From JAIBJN01 sp035762005 (GTDB lineage: Bacteria > Actinomycetota > Thermoleophilia > Gaiellales > Gaiellaceae): a DNA stretch of 22,779 bases. The notes beneath the pieces were generated by a model that worked only from the letters and a program-made list of their open reading frames with translations, made no database searches and was not told the DNA's origin. Positions 12,949 to 19,161 of this stretch are shown one piece after another; the stretch's first letter is position 1; each line of letters opens with the position of its first letter. The DNA lies in the NCBI GenBank assembly GCA_035762005.1, contig DASTQA010000073.1, forward strand, positions 1-22,779, read 5' to 3'. Both the position numbers and the translations under genes were made by a program.

Positions 12949-12970
12949 AAGCCCCGCGTAGGCGGGGCTT
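12949..12970 (-). terminator. Hairpin terminator after tRNA-Trp
   Basis: A perfect 9-bp stem (AAGCCCCGC at 12949-12957, GCGGGGCTT at 12962-12970) with a 4-base loop lies just beyond the 3' end of the minus-strand tRNA-Trp. The AA/TT ends allow a short T run on either strand. Confidence 0.75.
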
Positions 12971-12978
12971 TCGTCCGA

Positions 12979-13051
12979 CAGGGCCGGCAGGACTCGAACC
13001 TGCAACCCCCGGTTTTGGAGACCGGTGCTCTGCCAGTTGAGCTACGGCCCT
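12979..13051 (-). tRNA. tRNA-Trp (anticodon CCA)
   Basis: The minus strand gives a 73-base cloverleaf. The acceptor AGGGCCG pairs with CGGCCCT, the D arm is GCTC...GAGC, and the anticodon stem CCGGT/ACCGG holds loop CTCCAAA (anticodon CCA). The T arm has GGTTCGAGTCC. The discriminator is G, the expected identity base for TrpRS. CCA is not encoded. It is the single-tryptophan isoacceptor that would normally be essential. Confidence 0.97.
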
Positions 13052-13070
13052 ACGCTCGGCGGCCAGACGG

Positions 13071-13077
13071 CATTGTA
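13071..13077. promoter_or_regulatory. Overlapping divergent -10 elements (tRNA-Trp and 54-residue gene)
   Basis: The plus strand reads CATTGTA. On the minus strand this gives TACAAT, five of six matches to TATAAT, 20 bases before tRNA-Trp. On the plus strand CATTGT ends 6 bases before the GTG at 13083, in the leaderless layout. One short AT-rich block can thus open the DNA for both transcripts. Confidence 0.5.
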
Positions 13078-13082
13078 CCGGG

Positions 13083-13247
13083 GTGCGCCGGAGGCCTCTG
13101 GGAGCGCTCTTCGCCGTCCTCGCGGCCGGGTTCGCGGCCGTCGCCGTCCTCGCGGCGGCGGCCGGTGGGACGGCCTGGGTGATCGCCGCCGCGGCCGGCG
13201 TGCTCGCCGCCTGGATGGGCGAGCTCGCGTTCCGGCTCCTCCGCTGA
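13083..13247 (+). CDS. Small two-helix membrane protein (54 residues)
   Basis: A GTG at 13083 opens 54 codons ending at TGA 13245-13247. The peptide starts RRRPLG, then has two hydrophobic helices (GALFAVLAAGFAAVAVLAAA and TAWVIAAAAGVLAAWMGELA) and ends FRLLR. The basic start and basic end put both ends in the cytoplasm, as in a helical hairpin. It is below usual length limits. The start codon lies 6 bases after CATTGT, so a leaderless message is likely. It stands 49 bases before the sigma-factor gene, which has its own -10. No family is recognised. Confidence 0.55.
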   Translation: MRRRPLGALFAVLAAGFAAVAVLAAAAGGTAWVIAAAAGVLAAWMGELAFRLLR

Positions 13248-13282
13248 GGGCGGCGGAGGCCCGCACGCGCCGCCAGGCACCG

Positions 13283-13288
13283 TATCCT
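13283..13288 (+). promoter_or_regulatory. -10 element of sigma-factor gene (leaderless type)
   Basis: TATCCT, four of six to TATAAT, ends 8 bases before the ATG at 13297. There is no Shine-Dalgarno sequence at normal spacing. Confidence 0.5.
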
Positions 13289-13296
13289 GCGCTCCG

Positions 13297-14085
13297 ATGG
13301 CCGAGCGGGGCGACGACACCCAGGCGCTCTGGCGCGAGTTCAAGCGGACGGGTGACCGGGCCCTCCGCGACCGGCTCATCCTCACGTACGCCCCGCTCGT
13401 GAAGTACGTCGCCGGCCGGCTCGGGAGCGGCCTGCCCGCCCACGTCGAGGAGGGCGACCTCGTCTCCTACGGGCTCCTCGGCCTGATCGGCGCGATCGAG
13501 CGCTTCGACCCGGACCGGGACATCAAGTTCGAGACGTACGCGATCGCGCGCATCAAGGGGTCCATCATCGACGAGCTCCGCTCCATGGATTGGGTACCGC
13601 GGTCCGTGCGCGCGCGCGCCCGCGACATCGAGCGGGCGATCGCCGCGCTCGAGGCCAAGCTGACGCGGGCCCCGACGGACGAGGAGATCGCCCGGGCGCT
13701 CGGGATCACGGAGGAGGAGTTCCGGGACTCGCTCATGGAGATCTCGCGGACGTCCATCGCCGCGCTCGACGAGCTCTGGACGAGCTCGTCCTCGGGCGGC
13801 GACCCGGTCGCGCTCATCGACACGATCGAGGACCCGCAGGCGGCCGAGCCGCAGTCCGCGATGGCCCACACGGAGCTTCGCGAGGCGCTCGGCGAGGCAA
13901 TCGCCCGCCTGCCGGAGCGCGAGAAGCTCGTGGTCACGCTCTACTACTACGAGGAGCTCACGCTGCGTGAGATCGGCGAGGTGCTCGGGGTGACCGAGTC
14001 GCGGGTCTCCCAGCTCCACACGAAGGCGATCCTGCGGCTGAAGGCACGCCTCTCCTCGTCGAACGGGCGCACGAAGCGCGACTAG
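13297..14085 (+). CDS. RNA polymerase sigma factor, FliA/WhiG family (sigma-28 type)
   Basis: This 262-residue protein has all sigma-70-type regions of group 3. Region 2 at about 20-95 includes LILTYAPLVKYVAGRL, EEGDLVSYGLLGLIGAIERF, KFETYAIARIKGSIIDELRS and MDWVPRSVRARARDIERAI. Region 3 is at about 110-150, with LTRAPTDEEIARALGI. Region 4 is at about 195-250, with LPEREKLVVTLYYYEELTL and the helix-turn-helix REIGEVLGVTESRVSQLHTK. The sequence DWVPRSVR is a strong mark of the FliA/WhiG line. Such factors read motility, sporulation or other late programmes, often held by an anti-sigma factor. None is seen beside it, so its control is unknown. The only well-matched promoter in the window lies before the zinc-ribbon gene. 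Confidence 0.93.
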   Translation: MAERGDDTQALWREFKRTGDRALRDRLILTYAPLVKYVAGRLGSGLPAHVEEGDLVSYGLLGLIGAIERFDPDRDIKFETYAIARIKGSIIDELRSMDWVPRSVRARARDIERAIAALEAKLTRAPTDEEIARALGITEEEFRDSLMEISRTSIAALDELWTSSSSGGDPVALIDTIEDPQAAEPQSAMAHTELREALGEAIARLPEREKLVVTLYYYEELTLREIGEVLGVTESRVSQLHTKAILRLKARLSSSNGRTKRD

Positions 14086-14118
14086 TCCCTGCGCGTGAGG
14101 TTGCCTGCTCGCAGCGGG

Positions 14119-14124
14119 TAAACT
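14119..14124 (+). promoter_or_regulatory. -10 element of EF-G-like gene (leaderless type)
   Basis: TAAACT, four of six matches, ends 8 bases before GTG 14133. No -35 hexamer at normal spacing is seen. Confidence 0.5.
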
Positions 14125-14132
14125 CGCCGACC

Positions 14133-16187
14133 GTGCCCGCCTACGAGCCGAGCAAGATCCGGAACGTCGCCGTCGTCGGCCACCGCGGCACCGGGAAGAC
14201 GTCGCTCGTCGAGGCGATGCTCTACCAGGCGGGGGCCGCGAACCGCCTCGGCTCGGTCGAGGCCTCGACCACGATCTCGGACTGGGACGAGGACGAGCAG
14301 CGCCGGCAGATGTCCCTCGCCGCCTCGGTCTGCCACCTCGAGTGGCAGGGCCGCAAGATCAACCTCGTGGACACGCCGGGCGACCCGGGCTTCCAGGCCG
14401 ACACGCTCGCCTCCCTCCGGGTCGTCGAGGGCGCGCTCGTGGCGGTCAACGGGGTCAACGGGGTCGAGGTGCAGACGACGCGCCTCTGGGAGCGCTGCGA
14501 CAACCTCGGCCTCTGCCGGGTCGTCTTCGTGACGATGCTCGACCGGGAGCGCGCGGACTTCTTCGCCGCGCTCGAGGGACTTCGCGGCCAGCTCTCGGAC
14601 CGCTGCGTCGCCGTGCAGATCCCCATCGGGCACGAGCACGAGCTCACCGGCATCGTCGACCTCTTCCACATGCGCGCCTACCTGGATCCCGGCGGGGAGC
14701 GCGAGTCGAAGCCGGTGGAGATCCCCGCCGAGGTCGCCGCCCAGGCGGCCGAGTACCGCGAGCAGCTCGTGGACTCCGTCGTCGAGACCGACGAGGCGCT
14801 CATGGAGCGCTACCTCGAGGAAGGGGACGTCTCCGGCGACGAGCTCGCCGACGCGCTCAAGAACGCGGTCGTCGCGGGCGAGCTCTTCCCCGTCGCCTGC
14901 GGCGTGCCGACGGGGAACCTCGGCACGACCGGGCTGCTCGACCTTCTCGTCGAGGGGATCCCCTCGCCGGCGAAGAAGCCCCTCGAGGCGGGCGTCGACG
15001 GCGCGAGTCCGGCGGCCTTCGTCTTCAAGACGGTCGCCGACCCGTTCGCCGGCCGCATCAACGTCTTCCGCGTGCTCTCGGGGACGCTCGCTGCGGACTC
15101 GACGGTGGTCAACTCGCGCACGCACGGCAAGGAGCGCGTCGGCGCGCTGCTCCTCCTCCAGGGCAAGGAGCACGAGCAGGCGCAGGAGTTCTCCGAGGGC
15201 GACATCGGCGCCGTCGCGAAGCTCAAGGACACGCTCACGGGCGACCTCCTGCTCGGCGCGGACGCGCCGGTCGAGCTGCCGCCGCTCGACTTCCCCCAGC
15301 CGGTCATGAGCTTCGCCATCACGCCCAAGGCGAAGGGGGACGAGGAGAAGATGGCCGCGGCGCTCCGGCGTCTCGCCGAGGAGGACCCGACGCTGACGCT
15401 CCGTCGCGACGAGCAGACCGGGGAGCAGCTCCTCGGCGGCCTCTCGCAGATCCACGTCGAGGTGGCCGTGGAGCGGCTGAAGCGGCGCTTCGGCGTCGAG
15501 GTCGACCTCCACCAGCCGCGCGTCCCGTACCTCGAGACGATCCGTAGGGAGTCCCGCGCGCAGGGCCGCTACAAGAAGCAGACGGGCGGCCGGGGGCAGT
15601 TCGGCGACTGCCACATCGTCCTCGAGCCGCTCCCGGGACACGAGGGCTACGAGTTCGTCGACAAGATCGTCGGCGGCGTCATCCCGCAGAGCTTCCGCCC
15701 GGCGGTGGACAAGGGCATCCAGGAGGCGATGACGAACGGGGAGCTCGCGGGCGCGCCCGTCACGGGCCTCCGCGTCCTCCTCGTCGACGGCTCCTACCAC
15801 TCCGTCGACTCGTCCGAGATGGCGTTCAAGATCGCCGGCTCCATGGCCTTCAAGCAGGCGTACGAGAAGGCGGACCCCGTGCTGCTCGAGCCGATCACGT
15901 CGCTCGAGGCCGCAGTCCCCGACGACACGGTCGGCGCCGTGAACGGCGACCTCAACTCGCGGCGGGGCCGCCTGCTCGGGATGGAGCCGTCCGGCGCGGG
16001 CATGACGACGATCCGGGCGGAGGTGCCGATGAGCGAGGTGCTGACGTACTCGCAGTCGCTCACCTCGCTGACCGGGGGCCGCGGCGACTACACGCTCGCG
16101 TTCCTCCGCTACGAGGAGGTCCCCGCGCACATCGCGCAGAAGATCATCGAGGAGACCCGGCGGGAGCGCGAGGAGGCGAAGGCGTGA
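14133..16187 (+). CDS. Elongation factor G-like GTPase (EF-G2 type), degenerate G motifs
   Basis: The 684-residue protein follows EF-G domain order. The G domain covers about residues 10-270, domain II about 290-375, III about 385-460, IV about 465-590 and V about 595-680. The P-loop GHRGTGKT (16-23) is intact. Switch II reads DTPGD (80-84) where true EF-G has DTPGH, so the catalytic His is lost. The guanine motif NKxD reads TMLD (134-137), keeping only the Asp. Domain IV retains VDGSYHSVDSSEMAFK. This fits EF-G-like proteins such as FusA2, which bind GTP and ribosomes but have poor or no translocase activity. It overlaps the next zinc-finger gene as GTGA, so the two are coupled. Confidence 0.9.
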   Translation: MPAYEPSKIRNVAVVGHRGTGKTSLVEAMLYQAGAANRLGSVEASTTISDWDEDEQRRQMSLAASVCHLEWQGRKINLVDTPGDPGFQADTLASLRVVEGALVAVNGVNGVEVQTTRLWERCDNLGLCRVVFVTMLDRERADFFAALEGLRGQLSDRCVAVQIPIGHEHELTGIVDLFHMRAYLDPGGERESKPVEIPAEVAAQAAEYREQLVDSVVETDEALMERYLEEGDVSGDELADALKNAVVAGELFPVACGVPTGNLGTTGLLDLLVEGIPSPAKKPLEAGVDGASPAAFVFKTVADPFAGRINVFRVLSGTLAADSTVVNSRTHGKERVGALLLLQGKEHEQAQEFSEGDIGAVAKLKDTLTGDLLLGADAPVELPPLDFPQPVMSFAITPKAKGDEEKMAAALRRLAEEDPTLTLRRDEQTGEQLLGGLSQIHVEVAVERLKRRFGVEVDLHQPRVPYLETIRRESRAQGRYKKQTGGRGQFGDCHIVLEPLPGHEGYEFVDKIVGGVIPQSFRPAVDKGIQEAMTNGELAGAPVTGLRVLLVDGSYHSVDSSEMAFKIAGSMAFKQAYEKADPVLLEPITSLEAAVPDDTVGAVNGDLNSRRGRLLGMEPSGAGMTTIRAEVPMSEVLTYSQSLTSLTGGRGDYTLAFLRYEEVPAHIAQKIIEETRREREEAKA

Positions 16188-16798
16188 GCGTCGTCCGCAA
16201 GCAGGACGTCCTCCGCACGTGCGCGATCTGCCACCGGACGCTCCTCATGGGCGAGCGCGCCGTCCGCTTCACCCCGGGCGGGGACGAGTGGGTCGACGTC
16301 TGCGCCCTCTGCACCGCCACCGCGGACGAGCACGGCTGGATCAAGGAGGGGAGCCCGACGACCCCGATCGTGCCCGAGACGCGCCGGCGGCGGCGCTTCG
16401 CCGGGCTGACGGCCTTCCTCGAGCCGCGCAGGCCGGAGCCGGAGCCGAAGGTGGCCGAGCCGGTGCTGCGCCGCCTCTCCTCCGCGGAGCAGGCGATGGT
16501 CGACGCGGCCGAGCTCTTCAACGAGAGCGCCTACCGACGGACGATCGCGGGGATCGCGAAGAGCCTGGGCGACGCCCGCGTGAGCCTCCTCCCGCTCTCG
16601 GGCGTGAACCCCGAGGTCGTGATCACGGTCGCCTGGGACATCTCGTGGTACCAGTACCGGGTCGCCCCGGAGTCGACGCAGCCGGTTCGCCTGGCGGAGC
16701 GGGGCTACGAGCTCGACGACCTCGACCCGCGGTTCGCGCACTGGAACGGGCGGCTGGCCGGCGACGGCCGCGTCTCGCCCGACATCCCACGGCTCTAG
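16184..16798 (+). CDS. Zinc-finger protein coupled to EF-G-like gene
   Basis: This is a 204-residue protein. Residues 10-45 carry a likely treble-clef or zinc-ribbon unit: CAIC (13-16) and CALC (40-43), with GERAVRFTPGGDEWVDV between them. A basic linker (RRRRRF) and a Pro/Glu-rich stretch follow. The second half (about 95-180) starts with LSSAEQAMVDAAELFNESAY and contains VSLLPLSGVNPEVVITVAWD and ISWYQYRV. The second half is unrelated to any domain I recognise. The GTG start overlaps the stop of the EF-G-like gene (GTGA at 16184-16187), which argues that the pair acts together, possibly at the ribosome. I recall like proteins only as hypotheticals in Thermoleophilia. Confidence 0.75.
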   Translation: MSVVRKQDVLRTCAICHRTLLMGERAVRFTPGGDEWVDVCALCTATADEHGWIKEGSPTTPIVPETRRRRRFAGLTAFLEPRRPEPEPKVAEPVLRRLSSAEQAMVDAAELFNESAYRRTIAGIAKSLGDARVSLLPLSGVNPEVVITVAWDISWYQYRVAPESTQPVRLAERGYELDDLDPRFAHWNGRLAGDGRVSPDIPRL

Positions 16799-16811
16799 GG
16801 ACGGGGCGGGC

Positions 16812-17066
16812 ATGCCGATAGAGACGGAGACGATGATCTACTGCGTCATCCCCCCCGAGCTCGAGGCCGAGCTCTACGACAAGCTCGTCGAGTACTACCG
16901 CGACAACCCGAACGTCGAGGTGATCGTCGACCGCCGGAGCGGGCCGGACCGCCGCCGCAACGGCGACGGGCCGCCCGCCGGCGAGAAGCGCACGATCCGA
17001 GACCGCCGCCGCGCGCGTCCGGGCTCGTTCCCCGGGACGGACGTGCCCGACTCCGCCTTCGACTAG
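16812..17066 (+). CDS. Conserved hypothetical protein with RRSGPDRR motif
   Basis: The 84-residue protein begins with MIYCVIPPELEAELYDKL and VEYYRDNPNVEVIVD, a beta-alpha-beta type region. Two Arg-rich repeats follow, DRRSGPDRRR and IRDRRRARPG. The RRSGxDRR block resembles the conserved Arg cluster seen beside PilZ and response-regulator domains in many bacteria. In PilZ a similar RxxxR binds cyclic-di-GMP, but no PilZ barrel is present. A GC-rich purine run (GGGACGGGGCGGG) precedes the ATG. It lies 13 bases after the zinc-finger gene and is co-directional. Its function is unknown. Confidence 0.65.
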   Translation: MPIETETMIYCVIPPELEAELYDKLVEYYRDNPNVEVIVDRRSGPDRRRNGDGPPAGEKRTIRDRRRARPGSFPGTDVPDSAFD

Positions 17067-17075
17067 CCCCGGTCG

Positions 17076-17567
17076 GTGGGCAGGGCCCGGGCAGCGGCGG
17101 GCACGCTCGTCTTCTTCGTGCTCGCGCCCGGCGTCGTCGCCGGCCTCGTCCCGTGGCTCCTGACGCGGTGGGAGGCGTCGGGCCCGCTTCCCGCCTGGCT
17201 CGGGCTCCGCGTCGTCGGGGCGGCGCTCCTGCTCGCCGGCACGGCGGTGCTCGTGCACGCGTTCGTCCGTTTCGCGCTCGAGGGCCTGGGCACGCCAGCG
17301 CCCGTCGCGCCGACCTCGCACCTCGTCGTGGGCGGCCTCTACCGGTACGTGCGGAACCCCATGTACCTCGCCGTGACGGCGACGATCGTCGGCCAGGCGC
17401 TCCTGCTCGGCCGCCTCGTGCTCCTCCTCTACGCGCTCGGCGTGAGCGCCGCCTTCGTCGCGTTCGTGCGCTCGTACGAGGAGCGGGCGCTCGCGCGCCG
17501 CTTCGGCCCCGAGTACGAGGCCTACAGGCGGGACGTGCCGGGCTGGTGGCCTCGCCGCCCGCGCTAG
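17076..17567 (+). CDS. Isoprenylcysteine carboxyl methyltransferase-like membrane protein
   Basis: The 163-residue protein has about four membrane segments: residues 8-30, 40-64, 99-117 and 118-138. It carries the ICMT/PEMT signature GLYRYVRNPMYLAV (residues 89-102), then YEERALARRFGPEYEAYRRD and VPGWWP at the end. These proteins transfer a methyl group from S-adenosylmethionine to membrane-bound acceptors such as lipids or prenylated groups; in bacteria most substrates are unknown. The GTG start at 17076 lies 9 bases after the preceding stop, so the gene belongs to the EF-G-like operon. Its stop shares a CTAG with the stop of the convergent MFS gene at 17564-17567. Confidence 0.85.
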   Translation: MGRARAAAGTLVFFVLAPGVVAGLVPWLLTRWEASGPLPAWLGLRVVGAALLLAGTAVLVHAFVRFALEGLGTPAPVAPTSHLVVGGLYRYVRNPMYLAVTATIVGQALLLGRLVLLLYALGVSAAFVAFVRSYEERALARRFGPEYEAYRRDVPGWWPRRPR

Positions 17568-18736
17568 CCGGGCCTCTCGAGCCCGCGCAGGCGCAGCATC
17601 GCCACGACGCCGAGCGCCGGGCCCGGGGCGAGGAAGGCGAAGGCCCAGCGCCAGCTCACGCCGTCCTCGAGGTACGGCAGGAGCCAGATCGTCGCCACCG
17701 TGAGCGTGAAGCCGGCCGCGAGCTGCATGGTCAGCGCCGTCCCGACGTAGGCCTGGTCGGCGTGCTCGGTCACGAGCGTCGAGAACTGCGCCGAGTCGCC
17801 GACGACGGCGAAGCCCCAGACGAGTCCGACCGCCACGACGAGCCACCCGGGGGCGTCGAGGAGGAGGCCGATGACGAGCGCGCACGCGCCGGAGACCGCC
17901 ATCATCGCCGCCGTCGTCTCGGCCCGTCCGAGCCGGTCGCCGAGGACGCCGCCGGCCCAGCAGCCGAGCGCGCCCACGCCGATGACGGCGAAGGTGGCGT
18001 AGGCGGCGCCCGTCCCGTCTTCGACGGCGGCCGAGAAGAAGACGACGAACCAGGCCCACATGGCGTAGAGCTCCCACATGTGCCCGAAGTAGCCCAGGCT
18101 AGCGAGGCGAACGCCGCGGTTGGCGAAGACCCGCCGTGCCTGGTGCGGGTCGAAGACCGCCCGCGGGAAGGCGTAGGGGCCGTCCGGGACGGCGAGCGCG
18201 AGGAGCCCGCCCGCGAGCGTCAGGGCCGAGGTCGCGTAGACGACGGTGCGCCAGTCGAGGCCGCCGAGCGCGTTCACGAGGTGGGGCGTCGCCGAGCCGA
18301 GCGTCAGCGCCCCGACGAGGATCCCGAGCGCCGTGCCGCGGCCGCGGCGGAACCACGTGGCCATCAGCTTGAGCGCGGGCGGGTAGACGCCCGCGAGGAA
18401 GAACCCGGTGGCGAGGCGGAGCGGCACCGCCGCGCCCGCGTCGCCGACGGCGGCGAGGAGGACGTTCGCCGCGGCGGCGCCGCACGCGCCCGCGAGGATG
18501 ACGAGGCGCGGGGCGACGACGTCGGCGACGTTCAAGGCGGCCGACACGAGCGCGCCCGCGACGAACCCCAGCTGGACGGCGATCGTGAGCCACGCGGCCG
18601 CCGTGCCGCCGACGCCCCAGTCGTCGCGGAGCTGCGGGACGACGGCCGTGGCCGAGAACCACGTGGTCATGGAGAGGACGAGGGCGGCGGCGAGGAGCGC
18701 GAGCGCCCGCCCGCGCCCTACAGCGTCTCTGTCCAT
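17564..18736 (-). CDS. Major facilitator superfamily transporter
   Basis: This 390-residue protein has twelve predicted membrane helices in two halves, with a polar central loop near residues 182-208. The N-terminal half includes MTTWFSATAVVPQLRDDWGV and LATGFFLAGVYPPALKLMAT with WFRRGRGTALG, the loop-2/3 motif region of MFS. The C-terminal half has GGVLGDRLGRAETTAAMMA, the second A-like motif. Nothing marks the substrate. Its ATG lies inside the last codons of the MaoC-like gene (18718-18736 overlap, 19 bases), so both are in one operon, and its stop overlaps that of the ICMT-like gene. With the neighbouring hydratase it may handle an organic acid or CoA-linked pathway, but this is inference. 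Confidence 0.88.
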   Translation of the reverse strand: MDRDAVGRGRALALLAAALVLSMTTWFSATAVVPQLRDDWGVGGTAAAWLTIAVQLGFVAGALVSAALNVADVVAPRLVILAGACGAAAANVLLAAVGDAGAAVPLRLATGFFLAGVYPPALKLMATWFRRGRGTALGILVGALTLGSATPHLVNALGGLDWRTVVYATSALTLAGGLLALAVPDGPYAFPRAVFDPHQARRVFANRGVRLASLGYFGHMWELYAMWAWFVVFFSAAVEDGTGAAYATFAVIGVGALGCWAGGVLGDRLGRAETTAAMMAVSGACALVIGLLLDAPGWLVVAVGLVWGFAVVGDSAQFSTLVTEHADQAYVGTALTMQLAAGFTLTVATIWLLPYLEDGVSWRWAFAFLAPGPALGVVAMLRLRGLERPG

Positions 18737-19116
18737 ACGAGCGCCGTGCCGTCGAGGACGATCGTCCCCTCGCCGTTCGTCACCGTCGTTCGCAGGCGCG
18801 TGATCGGCTTGTCCTCCCGCGCCTCGAGCACCTCGACCTCGGCGGCGATCTCGTCCCCGGGGCGGACAGGGGCGGTGAAGCGCCAGTCCACGTGGAGGAA
18901 GACGCTGCCCGGCCCGGGGAGGTCCTCGGCCACGACCGCGTTCAGGAGCCCCGAGGTGACGCCGCCCTGGACGATGAGGCCGCCGAAGCGAGAGCGTGCC
19001 GCGGTCGCCTCGTCGTAGTGGAGCGGGTTGCGGTCGCCCGTGAGCTCGGTGAAGAGCTCGATGTCCTCGCGGCGGACGCGGCGGGAGCGTCTGGCGGTCT
19101 GGCCGACGGTCGGCAC
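18718..19116 (-). CDS. MaoC-like (R-specific enoyl-CoA hydratase fold) protein
   Basis: The 132-residue protein shows the hot-dog fold hydratase pattern. RREDIELFTELTGDRNPLHY, at residues 16-34, has the catalytic Asp28 and His33 of MaoC/PhaJ proteins. FGGLIVQGGVTSGLLNAVVA follows, and then VDWRFTAPVRPGDEIAAEVE, the usual overhang strand. Such enzymes hydrate trans-2-enoyl-CoA to the R-3-hydroxyacyl-CoA. The GTG start at 19116 begins just before the fold, and the -10-like GATTCT lies 12 bases upstream. It is divergent from the aldehyde dehydrogenase gene. The acyl chain and pathway cannot be told from sequence. Confidence 0.85.
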   Translation of the reverse strand: MPTVGQTARRSRRVRREDIELFTELTGDRNPLHYDEATAARSRFGGLIVQGGVTSGLLNAVVAEDLPGPGSVFLHVDWRFTAPVRPGDEIAAEVEVLEAREDKPITRLRTTVTNGEGTIVLDGTALVWTETL

Positions 19117-19127
19117 GGCGGGAAGCC

Positions 19128-19134
19128 TAGAATC
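19128..19134. promoter_or_regulatory. Overlapping divergent -10 elements (MaoC-like and ALDH genes)
   Basis: The plus strand reads TAGAATC. TAGAAT is a five-of-six -10 for the aldehyde dehydrogenase gene. On the minus strand the same block reads GATTCT, a -10-like hexamer 12 bases before GTG 19116. No clear -35 is seen on either side. Confidence 0.5.
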
Positions 19135-19161
19135 GAGGCCGGGACGACGACAAGGAGCGAG

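Noticed and set aside
12565..13005. A 146-codon minus-strand open frame through tRNA-Trp
   Set aside because: It translates part of the tRNA and terminator, a typical false frame; the real gene here is the 40-residue zinc ribbon in another frame.
14082..16130. A 682-codon open frame antisense to the EF-G-like gene
   Set aside because: It is a GC-bias shadow: Arg/Asp/Glu/His/Leu-rich with no domain, while the plus strand carries full EF-G domain order.
16813..16820. GCCGATAG as a sigma-28 -10
   Set aside because: It is the coding start of the 84-residue protein and no TAAA lies 15-16 bases upstream.
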